From G965218495 sp965218495 (GTDB taxonomy: Bacteria; Bacteroidota; Rhodothermia; Rhodothermales; Bin80): a stretch of DNA of 64,000 bases. The notes beneath the pieces were generated by a model. The model was not told where the DNA came from. It ran no database searches and was given only the letters and a program-made list of their open reading frames with translations. Of the stretch, positions 33,566-42,153 are shown in pieces. The stretch covers positions 310,001-374,000 of the forward strand of contig OZ244626.1 of assembly GCA_965218495.1 (NCBI GenBank), written 5' to 3'. Every line of letters starts with the position of its first letter. Position 1 is the stretch's first letter. The position numbers and the translations under genes are program-made.

Positions 33566-35682
33566 TGAAGACCCTTGGTATCCTGATAGCGCTGGGCGCG
33601 TCCGTATTGCAGGCGCAGGGCCAAGATCTGGACATGATTCGAAGTCAGCGGCACGGGGAGCGGTGGATGCTGAGCAAGGCCATGCCGCATGCAGCCCACG
33701 TGCAAGCCAGTCAGGCAGATTCGCTGGTGCTCGTAGACCTCTACAACCTGACGCAAGGTGCGTCTTGGGTCCAACGCACGGGGTGGCTCTCCGACCCCGT
33801 CAGCAGCTGGCACGGTGTCGCGCTGGGCCCGACGGGGCGAGTGGCGGGACTTGACCTTCAAGCAAACGGCTTATCGGGCACGCTTTCCGATTCGTTGGGG
33901 TCACTTGACTCGCTGCGTATCCTGTATCTGGCCGACAACTTTATCACTGGTGGACTGCCAGCCTCGATAGGTGAGCTCATAAGCTTAAGGACGCTCAGCC
34001 TTTGGAGTAACGCGTTGAGCGGATCCATACCGGTTTCATTGGGGCAGCTTGTGCACCTAAGAGACCTGTTGCTGTTTGACAACAACTTGAGTGGTCCTAT
34101 TCCAGAGTCGCTCGGCGGACTCACTGCGCTCGACCGGTTATGGCTTGACTTCAACGCGTTGGAGGGTCCCATTCCTGCTTCACTGGCGAATCTGACGCAA
34201 CTCACGGAATTTTTTCTAGATGCCAACAAGCTTTCCGGCCAGCTGCCAGGCGCGCTGTCGGGCCTGAGCAGCGTCATTTCGCTTTACGCAGGCTATAACA
34301 AGCTGGATGGCCCGATACCGCCGGACCTTGGGTCGCTGCCGGTTCTCCAGAACCTCTCACTCGCCGGCAACAACCACTCAGGTCCTGTGCCAACAGAGGT
34401 GGCGCAGATCCCGAATCTGGTAAAGCTCTTCCTGAGCGGAAACCAGCTTACTGGCGGAATTCCGCCGCAGCTCGCCACGCGCCAGAAGCTGACTACCGTG
34501 GACCTTGCCCGTAACAACCTTTCGGGTCCCATACCGCAGGAGGTTGGCGCCATCCGGGAGCTGCGAATCCTCGACCTGTCCCACAACCAGTTGACTGGCG
34601 CGCTGCCGGGCTCCTTGGGCCGGGCTACCGCGCTGCATACGCTCAACGTGGCGGGCAATCAGCTGAGCGGCGCGCTGCCGTCGTCGCTGTCCAGCCTCAC
34701 CCGCATGGAATTCCTGGACCTCTCCGGCAACCGGCTCGAGGGCGGCATTGAACCTATCTACAGCATGACACGCCTGCGGGTGATACGGCTTGGACAAAAC
34801 AACTTCACAGGGACGCTTGGCGCAGGCTTTGGGTTTATGCAGCTGCTTGACGAGGCCAACTTGGCCGACAACGCCTTTAGTGGCACCCTGGACCAAATGT
34901 TCAAGCGGCCCACGCCACTCAAGGTCCTGCATATTAGTGGCAACAGGCTGGAAGGCGACGTGCCGCCAGAAGTTACGCAATCCTCGCAGCTGGCGGACCT
35001 GCGCCTGGCGCATAATCGCCTGGAGGGCCTGCCGCCACTGGCAGCGCTGCCGCTCTTGGACACGCTGGATGTCTCGTACAACCGGTTTACGTTTGAGGAC
35101 CTGGAGCCCAATGCCAGCGTGGCGCCCGGGGACTTCACCTATGTCCCTCAGGACTCTGCTGACACCGCCCTTGCGCATGAGGGCGCAGATTATGTCTTTA
35201 CCGTCAGCGTTGGTGGCACGCAGAGTGCCTACCAGTGGTACCGGGACGGCGTGGCAATCGCAGGAGCAACCAGCGACATTCTGCGCGTTTCCGCCTCGGA
35301 TCCCGACGCCAGCTATCACTGCGTGATCACGAACACCTTGCTGCCGGCACTGACGCTTACCAGCCGCGACCGGAGCTCCACAGACATCCCAAACGCGCTG
35401 GTGCCCGCTACAGCGCCACTGGCGTTTGCACTGCAGCCCAATTATCCTAACCCGTTTCGCTCGCGCACAATGATTGCGCTGGAGGTGGCCCGCGAAGTGC
35501 ATGCCACGGTGACGATTTACGACTTGCTGGGACGTTCGGTCATTCGGTTGTTTGACCGACGGCTTGTACCGGGGCGCCATGCCGTGCCGGTAGATGCTGC
35601 GTCGCTTGTCCCGGGTACGTATATATACCGAGTCACGGCAGGTGAATTCCGCGCTGCACGCACGATGGTGCTGATCCGATGA
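33562..35682 (+). CDS. T9SS-secreted leucine-rich-repeat protein
   Basis: A 706-residue surface or secreted protein. A signal peptide (MMKTLGILIALGASVLQAQG) is followed by an LRR N-cap with W-x-x-x-x-W residues (GASWVQRTGWLSDPVSSWHG). About 18 plant-type LRRs follow (L-x-x-L-x-L-x-x-N-x-L-x-G-x-I/L-P), residues about 90-510. An Ig-like segment comes next (YQWYRDGVAIAGATSDILRV). The C-terminus is a T9SS type A sorting domain beginning LQPNYPNPFRSRTMIALEV and ending GTYIYRVTAGEFRAARTMVL. It should be exported by the type IX system and anchored or released. It overlaps the following oxidoreductase start by ATGA, so the pair was probably cotranscribed. Confidence 0.93.
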   Translation: MMKTLGILIALGASVLQAQGQDLDMIRSQRHGERWMLSKAMPHAAHVQASQADSLVLVDLYNLTQGASWVQRTGWLSDPVSSWHGVALGPTGRVAGLDLQANGLSGTLSDSLGSLDSLRILYLADNFITGGLPASIGELISLRTLSLWSNALSGSIPVSLGQLVHLRDLLLFDNNLSGPIPESLGGLTALDRLWLDFNALEGPIPASLANLTQLTEFFLDANKLSGQLPGALSGLSSVISLYAGYNKLDGPIPPDLGSLPVLQNLSLAGNNHSGPVPTEVAQIPNLVKLFLSGNQLTGGIPPQLATRQKLTTVDLARNNLSGPIPQEVGAIRELRILDLSHNQLTGALPGSLGRATALHTLNVAGNQLSGALPSSLSSLTRMEFLDLSGNRLEGGIEPIYSMTRLRVIRLGQNNFTGTLGAGFGFMQLLDEANLADNAFSGTLDQMFKRPTPLKVLHISGNRLEGDVPPEVTQSSQLADLRLAHNRLEGLPPLAALPLLDTLDVSYNRFTFEDLEPNASVAPGDFTYVPQDSADTALAHEGADYVFTVSVGGTQSAYQWYRDGVAIAGATSDILRVSASDPDASYHCVITNTLLPALTLTSRDRSSTDIPNALVPATAPLAFALQPNYPNPFRSRTMIALEVAREVHATVTIYDLLGRSVIRLFDRRLVPGRHAVPVDAASLVPGTYIYRVTAGEFRAARTMVLIR

Positions 35683-35789
35683 TTCGGAGAGACTTCTTGA
35701 AGAAGGCTGCACTTGGCGCGTTGTCGCTGTCTGGCCTGCACGGCCGCGAGCTAGCGGCCGATGTCGCAGTAATAGGCGGGACTCCCTAC
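35679..35789 (+). pseudogene. 5' fragment of FAD-dependent oxidoreductase, split by IS110
   Basis: The frame starts with a twin-arginine-like signal (MIRRDFLKKAALGALSLSGL) and runs into the FAD/NAD-binding strand ADVAVIGGTPY, where it breaks at the IS junction. The missing continuation (GGCAAALAALEQG) lies at 37773. Joined, the two give GGTPYGGCAAALAAL, a normal dinucleotide-binding loop of this family. The start overlaps the LRR gene stop. Confidence 0.85.
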
Positions 35790-36034
35790 CATTTTGTCAA
35801 GTACGAAGCAAGAAAAAAATGTCATTCAAATCGAAAAAAAAGCGCAAGCCCCAAGCAGGTTCTTGGAGACTGCGAATGATGTGTCATTGCACGTCTGACT
35901 CTGGAGCCATCGCTCAATGGCGAGGGCTTGGAAAGGTCCGTAGCCTCCTTTACTGCGCAGCGGGCATCGGTTATTGTCCATAGGCTTCTGATATGATCCT
36001 TCAACTTTGGCCTTGAGGCCGGATGAGCCAGCGA

Positions 36035-37501
36035 TCAGGCGGCAGCAGTCCTGCGACCGGAATCGAAGAGTGTGCCGTCGCGCAGCATGGCGCAGGCGAC
36101 GGCCAGCAACCGGTCTGCGACCGAGCGCAGGGCGCGGCCGTGGGTGTGGCCGCGCTCGCGCAAGGCGCGGTACTTGGCCCGGCTGATGGGATCGTGCTGG
36201 ACGGCCACCCTGCTCCAGTGATAGACGGCGTTTACCAGGCGGCGTTGGCAGGCCCGTCGGCGGACTACGCGCCATATTTTGCCGGATCGTCGGGTGACCG
36301 GTGCGACGCCGGATAAACAGCGCAGGGCCTGGTAGTCCCGGGAGCGGATGGGGCCCGATGCCTCCGAGAGCAGTGTCGCCAGGACAACGTGCCCTACACC
36401 TGGCAGTGACGAAAGGATCGCGGCGTCACGCGGCGTACGGGGTTTCCCAGACGGGGGCTCCTCGCTGTCAGCGGGCCCCTTTTCGCTGTCAGCGGGGTCC
36501 TTTTCGCTGTCGGAGGGGTCCTTTTCGCTGTCGGAGGGGTCCTTTTCGCTGTCGGAGGGGTCCTTTTTGCTGTCGGAGGAGGCCTCCTCGCTGTCGGAGA
36601 GTCTTTCGAGGATGGCGGCAATGGCGCACTGGGCACCGCTGATCTGCTTCGCGACCAACTCGAGCCGCTCTGCAAGGTATCGGATATGAGAGGTTGCGGC
36701 CTCTACGACGCCGGGGGCAACGGTTACGGCTTTGGCACGCAGCGTCTGGATAACCTCCTCGGCTTTGAAGCGCCGTATGCGGTGTTTCTTCAACAACTTG
36801 GCCACAGAGGAGGGTCGCACCCGGCGGGCAGCCGTTGGCGTGGGCGCGAGCTTCCAGAGGGCCAGCACCCATGGCGCGGAAAGATCGGCCTTGAGTTCAA
36901 GGAACTGTGGGTAGTAGCGCCAGAGCTGGTCGCGGAGGCGGTTGGTGAGGCGGGTGCGCTCGGCGGTCAGCTCATCGGTCATGCGCGACCATTCGCGCAG
37001 CTCTACAATCTCGGCATCCAGCGGATCAAGCGCGCGCAGGCAATCCGGATCAGTGCGGACCGCGTCTGCCAGTACACGAGCGTCCCTACGGTCATCTTTG
37101 GCGCCCGCAGGCGAAAAACGATCCCGGAAGCGATCCAGCTGCTTGGGATTGATGGAAAAGACCTGAAACCCGCGCTCGAGCAGGCTGTCTACGACCGGGC
37201 CGTGAGGCGTCTCGATGGCGGTCGCAACGTGCCCGGCCTCGCAGGGTGCGCAGCCGAGCATCCAGTCGAGCATTTGGCCGATCCCCTCACCGGAGTGCGG
37301 GAAGGCCTTCTCGCCGAGGACCGTGCCGTCAGAGGCGAGAACGCAGGCCTGATGGGACTGGGAGCCCCAGTCAATGCCAGCAAAGATGGTCGGTTGAGAA
37401 TGCGTGGATATGGTGGTTACCTCCTTTGTGAATGATGAGTGATGTATGACTGCGAGTCGCCGTGACGTTCCATCAGTCCCTGTATCGGTGCTCCAAGGCA
37501 C
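36035..37501 (-). CDS. IS110-family transposase (bridge-RNA recombinase type)
   Basis: A DEDD-type recombinase. The N-terminal RuvC-like domain has TIFAGIDWGSQSHQACVL with the first Asp, and KDDRRDARVLADAVR later. The C-terminal Transposase_20 domain has LSSLPGVGHVVLATLLSEAS and CLSGVAPVTRRSGK with the serine region. The linker carries an unusual acidic 7-residue repeat array. The frame is open from a GTG at 37501 (488 aa). A strong ribosome-binding site AAAGGAGG sits just before an ATA codon at 37411, where an ATG would be ideal. The natural start may therefore be a mutated ATG (458 aa), or ATA may be used. No truncation is seen otherwise. Confidence 0.87.
   Translation of the reverse strand: MPWSTDTGTDGTSRRLAVIHHSSFTKEVTTISTHSQPTIFAGIDWGSQSHQACVLASDGTVLGEKAFPHSGEGIGQMLDWMLGCAPCEAGHVATAIETPHGPVVDSLLERGFQVFSINPKQLDRFRDRFSPAGAKDDRRDARVLADAVRTDPDCLRALDPLDAEIVELREWSRMTDELTAERTRLTNRLRDQLWRYYPQFLELKADLSAPWVLALWKLAPTPTAARRVRPSSVAKLLKKHRIRRFKAEEVIQTLRAKAVTVAPGVVEAATSHIRYLAERLELVAKQISGAQCAIAAILERLSDSEEASSDSKKDPSDSEKDPSDSEKDPSDSEKDPADSEKGPADSEEPPSGKPRTPRDAAILSSLPGVGHVVLATLLSEASGPIRSRDYQALRCLSGVAPVTRRSGKIWRVVRRRACQRRLVNAVYHWSRVAVQHDPISRAKYRALRERGHTHGRALRSVADRLLAVACAMLRDGTLFDSGRRTAAA
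36458..36604 (-). repeat. Seven 21-bp repeats in the IS110 transposase linker
   Basis: On the plus strand the unit is CTTTTCGCTGTCGGAGGGGTC with variants; seven units span 36458-36604, three of them identical or nearly so. They encode DPSDSEK-type heptads (SDSEKDP), a highly acidic, serine-rich linker. The period keeps frame. The array lies between the RuvC-like and Transposase_20 domains. Confidence 0.9.
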
Positions 37502-37517
37502 GGACTCCCTACGGGGG
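37502..37517 (-). other. Exact 16-nt copy of the insertion target inside the IS110 leader
   Basis: Plus-strand sequence GGACTCCCTACGGGGG equals the reconstructed empty target (GGACTCCCTAC from 35779-35789 joined to GGGGG from 37773-37777). It lies in the non-coding leader, 90 bp upstream of the likely transposase start. The flanks GTGCT (37488-37492) and AGCAC (37527-37531) can form a 5-bp stem, placing it in a 34-nt loop of a leader RNA. A role as target-recognition segment of a bridge RNA is inference. Confidence 0.5.
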
Positions 37518-37772
37518 GTATGTCACAGCACTCACCCGGGGCACAGATCCCGCCTAGGCGCTCGAAGCCGCAGGGGGTAATTGGTTGCTCCCGGGGAGTT
37601 GACTCGTGCTGACGCGACGCAAACGGAGCACAACGTTTCGTCGAAAGCAAGAAAAACGAGCTGGCTAAGTTTGGGATCATAGACTGTTAATCATGACTTC
37701 CGCCTTCTCCACCCCATAGATCACTCTACCGACTTACTCCGTTAAGCATCACGAACAAGATACAGGGGCCTA

Positions 37773-39287
37773 GGGGGATGTGCTGCCGCGCTGGCGGCAC
37801 TTGAACAAGGTTGCTCGGTGGTGATGACCGAGCCTACGGACTGGATCGGCGGGCAGCTAACGCAACAGGGAGTGCCGCCCGATGAGCACCGATGGATCGA
37901 ATCCTTCGGTGCCACGCGGAGCTACCGAGCGTTTCGAAGCATGTGGCGCACGCACTACCGAATGAGGTACCCGTTGGCACCTGCGGGTCCGGACGCGGCC
38001 AATCTGAACCCAGGCTCGTGTCTCGTATCGCGCCTCTGCGCAGAGCCCAGCGTGGCGCTGCACGTGCTTAGGTCGCTGCTGGAGCTGTACCGGGAGCGGG
38101 GGAAGCTTCGCATATTCCTTTTCGCTGAACCTATAAGCGCGGAATTGGCCGGCGACCGCATCCTGGCTGTACGGTTGCGGACACAGGCCGGAGAAGTAGA
38201 TGTGCATGCTCCAATGTTTGTGGAAGCTACTGAAGATGGGGCGCTGCTGCCGCTGGCGGGCGTCGAGCATGTGTCAGGTGCGGAGCCCGATACAGGCGAG
38301 CTCCACGCGTCGTCCAATGCTTCTCCAGAAAACATGCAGTCTGCTACGTGGTGCTTCGCCATGGAATATCGCGAGGGCGAAGACCATACGATCGAGCGGC
38401 CTGCGGACTATGACTATTGGGCTGAGTACGTGCCGCGCCTGTCACCTACTTGGCCCGGCAAGCTGTTTAGCTTGACGTATACGCACCCCATCACGCTCGA
38501 GCCGCGCGAAGCCAGCTTTGACCCCAGACCAGGCGCAGAGACCAAGCACTTCAACCTGTGGACGTATCGTCGGCTGATCCACCCGGGCAACTTTGCGCGT
38601 GGGAAATTCGCCGGGGGCATCTCGCTGGTTAACTGGCCGCAGAACGACTATATGGATGGCAACCTAAGCGGTAGCGTGCAGCACCAGGCAGGGGCGCGGC
38701 AGCTCAGCCTTTCGTTACTATACTGGCTTCAGACTGCGGTACCGCGTGAAGACGGCAGGGTCGGGTGGCCCGGACTGCGGCCCTGCGGCGAGGTGCTGGG
38801 CACAAATGATGGCTTGGCCAAGGCGCCGTACCTGCGCGAGTCACGTCGCATCAAGGCGCGATATACCGTGCTTGAGGACCATGTTGGCAAAGAATCTCGG
38901 GGTGGGCCGAAGGCCGCGCACTTTGAAGATTCGGTAGGCATTGGCTACTACCGCATCGATCTTCATCCGTCGACGGGAGGCGACAACTACATTGATGTCG
39001 ACTCGCTGCCATTTGAGATTCCGCTGGGCGCAATGATTCCACAGCGGGTGCAGAACCTGCTGCCTGCGTGCAAGAACATAGGAACCACCCACATCACCAA
39101 TGGGTGCTACCGCCTGCATCCGGTGGAATGGAACATCGGGGAGAGCGCAGGCACCTTGGCTGCCTTTTGCAAGCGCCTTAATACCAGCCCGCATGCCGTG
39201 TATGACATGCCGACGCTTCTTCCGCGCTACCAGCGGCAGCTCGAGGTGCGAGGTGTGGAGTTGCGGTGGCCAGTGGACCTGAATTGA
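37773..39287 (+). pseudogene. 3' fragment of FAD-dependent oxidoreductase
   Basis: The continuing frame reads GGCAAALAALEQGCSVVMTE, then PTDWIGGQLTQQGVPPDEH, RTHYRMRYPLAP, a central substrate domain, and a C-terminal CKNIGTTHITNGCYRLHP then WNIGESAGTLAAF that completes the FAD site. This is the FAD_oxidored (PF12831) type found with planctomycete-like sugar catabolic genes. Without its N-terminus the fragment lacks the dinucleotide loop and Tat signal, so it is unlikely to work unless the IS excises precisely. The remaining frame is intact and undecayed, so the insertion looks recent. Confidence 0.88.
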
Positions 39288-39332
39288 AAGTCCGGCGTTC
39301 GCACGTTGTGGTGACCGGTGACTTTCTGGTGT

Positions 39333-42002
39333 ATGATGATGGCACGCCGACTTCGTAAACGATACATCCTGCTTCCCAAACGGCAGCGCAGGCTTGTGGC
39401 CGTGCTTTTGGGCGGCTATGTCGTGCTGCTCGTCAACAGTCTGTTGCTCTACCTCTTTGAGCGCTCTACGGCGCTCATTTACATGAGCAACGTGCTGCTG
39501 CACATCGGCTTGGGGACGCTGTTTGTAGCGCCCACCGCAGCTTTTCTGGTGCTGCACCTGTCCAAGATGCCGATTCGACTGAACTGGAAGGCCACAGGCG
39601 CCGGCATCCTTACCGCATCCATGCTACTCACGCTCCTGTCTACGGGCTTCGGGCTGGTATTCCTGGGCGCGAGCTATGCGAGCGGCGCACTGCTCGTTGT
39701 CCATGTCGTGAGTGCTGTCGGCGCCATTGTGGCTTTCGGGCTCCATGTGTCCATGAAGCAGGGCATTCGCTATCGCTTTCTGGAATGGGGCAAGAGCTTC
39801 CGGGAAGGCGATGGCAGGGCCTGGCGGCATCCTATGTCACTCACGCTGGGCGCGGGCTTGGGCCTCATCATTCTTATGATCACGCTGCAGTGGGCCGGCA
39901 ATCGCAGGGCGATCTATCGCGCGGAGGATGCCGGGGACCCGCTCAGTAGCGCGGAGGCGGTTCTGGTCCACAATGGATACCTGGATGACGCCGACCTCAT
40001 GCGCTCAGAATCTTGCGGGCAGGCAGGGTGCCATCCCGACATCGTGGCGCAATGGGAGACGTCGGCGCATCGTTTGTCGTCGTTCAACAACGAATGGTAC
40101 CGCAAGAGCGTCGAAGCGCTAGTGGAGCGCGGCGGCAATGACCCTGCCCGGTGGTGTGCGTCCTGCCATGACCCGGTGGTGCTCTTTGCCGGGCGCCTGA
40201 CCGATGACATTACACTCGATATGGACCACCCCACCGCGCTCGAGGGCCTGACCTGCCTTTCATGTCACGCCATTGAGGCTCTGCGTGATGTAAAGGGTAA
40301 CGGCCGCTACGTGATAGCAGCGCCTGACGAGTATCCCTTTGCGCGGGCAACGGGTGGCGCACCCAAGTGGGTTCATAACACATTGATACGTGCGAAGCCG
40401 GAGCCGCACCGGGATGCGATGCTCAAGCCCATGCACCTCACTAGTGAGTTCTGCGGCACCTGCCACAAAGTAGGGTTGCCGCCCAATGTGAATCTCTACC
40501 GGTGGAAGCGCGGACAAAACGAATACGATGCCTGGCAATCCAGTGGCACCTCCGGTAGCACCGTCCGCTCCTTCTACCTGCCGCAGGAGTCAAAAACCTG
40601 TGTGGACTGCCACATGCCCAAGGTGCCTTCACAGGACCAGGGTAACGACGGCGGCTTCGTTCGAAGCCACCAGTTTTTCGCAGCCAATACCGCGCTGCCA
40701 TACCTCAACGGGCATCACGGGCAGCTGCGCGGATCCCAGGAGGTTTTGGCCTCTTCAGCGGTGGCAGATATCTTCCGCGTAGTGGTCGATGGCCGGATAT
40801 ATGGGCCGGAGGCATCCCTACCCGCACTGCGACCCGGACAGTTGGTCGAAGTTACCGTGGTCGTGCGCAACCTGTCCGTTGGACACCTGCTGCCGGGGGG
40901 CACCAATGACTCCAATGAGCTATGGCTGGAGCTGGTCGCAGAGGATGCGATGGATCAGGTTATCCTGGTCAGTGGGCAGCTGGACACCCAGGGGCGCGTA
41001 GACAGCACCGCGCACTTCTGGGGCACGGTGCAGGTTGACCGGGCGAGTATGGAGATTGAGCGGCGCAACGCACAGGACTGGATTTCCACAGTTTATATGA
41101 ACGCGATCTCGCCGGGCACGGCGCACACCGTGCACTATCGATTCGAGGTGCCGAGTGGGAGGCCCGTGGCTGCGCTGGAGGCCCGGCTGAAGCATCGAAA
41201 GTTTAAATGGTATTTCAACAACTGGGTATTTCGTGGCCATGTGCCGCCCGGGCAGCCTGATTCGTTGGCACGTCCCGAGGTAGACCTCCGGCGGTGGGCG
41301 CTGGGGCCGGAGCCCGCCCCCGACTTGCCAGTCACGGTCATGGCGACGGCCCGGCGGGCCGCCGGAGAAGCACTAACGTCTGATCGGCCGCTATGGGAGC
41401 GCTGGAACGACTATGGCATCGGCCTCTTGCTGGAGGAAGACACACGGGGTGCGCTAAGCGCATTTGAGACGGTGGGGCGCATCGCGCTGGATAGCCCGGA
41501 AGGACCAATCAACGAGGCCCGAGTGCACTCGGTTGAAGGAAACTTGGCGGGTGCAGCAGACGCGCTGGCGGAAGCCGAGCGGCGTCGGCCGGCATTCCTC
41601 AAGACTGCATACTTCCGCGGAGAGGTTCACAAGGCCAACGGAGACTACGGTGCGGCGCTTGCGGATTGGGCGCGCGTAAATGATGCGTACCCGAGCGATC
41701 GAGTCTTGCTGCAGAACATCGGCCGTGTACACTATCTGGCAGGCCGCTATGAGGAAGCGCTAACGTGGCTTGACCGTGTGTTGGATATCGATCCGGAGGA
41801 TGTAGGCGCCCTGTACAACCGGATGCTGGCCTTGGCTGCCCTGGGGCGCACAGAGGAGCTCACAGCCACGCAGGGCAGATACGAGTACCACAAAGCCGAC
41901 GAAACGGCGCTCGCCTTGACGGGGCCCTACAAACAGCGTCACCCCATGGCGAACCGCGAGGCGCAGCCTATCCATGTGCATGAGCTGTGGCCGGTGCGCT
42001 AA
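39333..42002 (+). CDS. Membrane-anchored multiheme cytochrome c with TPR tail
   Basis: The 889-residue protein (ATG at 39333; a GTG at 39318 is possible) has about four N-terminal membrane helices. The periplasmic multiheme region carries heme motifs CGQAGCH, CASCH, CLSCH, CGTCH and CVDCH, the first with four residues between the cysteines (CX4CH). A beta-rich domain follows (YGPEASLPALRPGQLVEV), then C-terminal TPR repeats (YGAALADWARVNDAYPSDRV ... YEEALTWLDRVLDIDPED). It resembles cytochrome c554-like proteins joined to TPRs and is probably involved in respiratory electron transfer. It follows the split oxidoreductase by 45 bp and may share its operon. Confidence 0.85.
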   Translation: MMMARRLRKRYILLPKRQRRLVAVLLGGYVVLLVNSLLLYLFERSTALIYMSNVLLHIGLGTLFVAPTAAFLVLHLSKMPIRLNWKATGAGILTASMLLTLLSTGFGLVFLGASYASGALLVVHVVSAVGAIVAFGLHVSMKQGIRYRFLEWGKSFREGDGRAWRHPMSLTLGAGLGLIILMITLQWAGNRRAIYRAEDAGDPLSSAEAVLVHNGYLDDADLMRSESCGQAGCHPDIVAQWETSAHRLSSFNNEWYRKSVEALVERGGNDPARWCASCHDPVVLFAGRLTDDITLDMDHPTALEGLTCLSCHAIEALRDVKGNGRYVIAAPDEYPFARATGGAPKWVHNTLIRAKPEPHRDAMLKPMHLTSEFCGTCHKVGLPPNVNLYRWKRGQNEYDAWQSSGTSGSTVRSFYLPQESKTCVDCHMPKVPSQDQGNDGGFVRSHQFFAANTALPYLNGHHGQLRGSQEVLASSAVADIFRVVVDGRIYGPEASLPALRPGQLVEVTVVVRNLSVGHLLPGGTNDSNELWLELVAEDAMDQVILVSGQLDTQGRVDSTAHFWGTVQVDRASMEIERRNAQDWISTVYMNAISPGTAHTVHYRFEVPSGRPVAALEARLKHRKFKWYFNNWVFRGHVPPGQPDSLARPEVDLRRWALGPEPAPDLPVTVMATARRAAGEALTSDRPLWERWNDYGIGLLLEEDTRGALSAFETVGRIALDSPEGPINEARVHSVEGNLAGAADALAEAERRRPAFLKTAYFRGEVHKANGDYGAALADWARVNDAYPSDRVLLQNIGRVHYLAGRYEEALTWLDRVLDIDPEDVGALYNRMLALAALGRTEELTATQGRYEYHKADETALALTGPYKQRHPMANREAQPIHVHELWPVR

Positions 42003-42153
42003 GAGCCCTCCGTCGCGCAAAAGATCGTAGATTTTCGCTCCCTATCCGGACCCATCGTGCTACGCCATCGCGATCCCAAAAGGGCGCAGTCTTGGTGCGT
42101 ATGTTCAGGACCACCCCAACGTGGCGGTAACGGAGTGCCTGCGGGGTGATAGG

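Larger units (their letters stand above)
35790..37772. mobile_element. IS110-family element inserted in an oxidoreductase gene
   Basis: The boundaries follow from re-joining the interrupted gene: the left flank ends CCCTAC at 35789 and the right flank resumes GGGGGATGT at 37773. The element is about 1.98 kb, with the transposase on the minus strand, 245 bp beyond its stop, and about 270-360 bp of leader beyond its start. CCTA occurs at both junctions (35785-35788 and 37769-37772), so the exact break could slide by a few bases. No long inverted repeats are seen, as expected for IS110. An internal copy of the target site is described separately. Confidence 0.8.

Noticed and set aside
35819..35983. 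54-codon frame (MSFKSKKKRKPQAG...) in the IS110 right arm
   Set aside because: Short, in the non-coding arm of the element, with a poly-A driven lysine run; no evidence it is a gene.
36301..36689. Plus-strand frames with repeated Cys-Arg or Leu-Ser-rich heptads
   Set aside because: They are antisense shadows of the 21-bp repeat array in the IS110 transposase.
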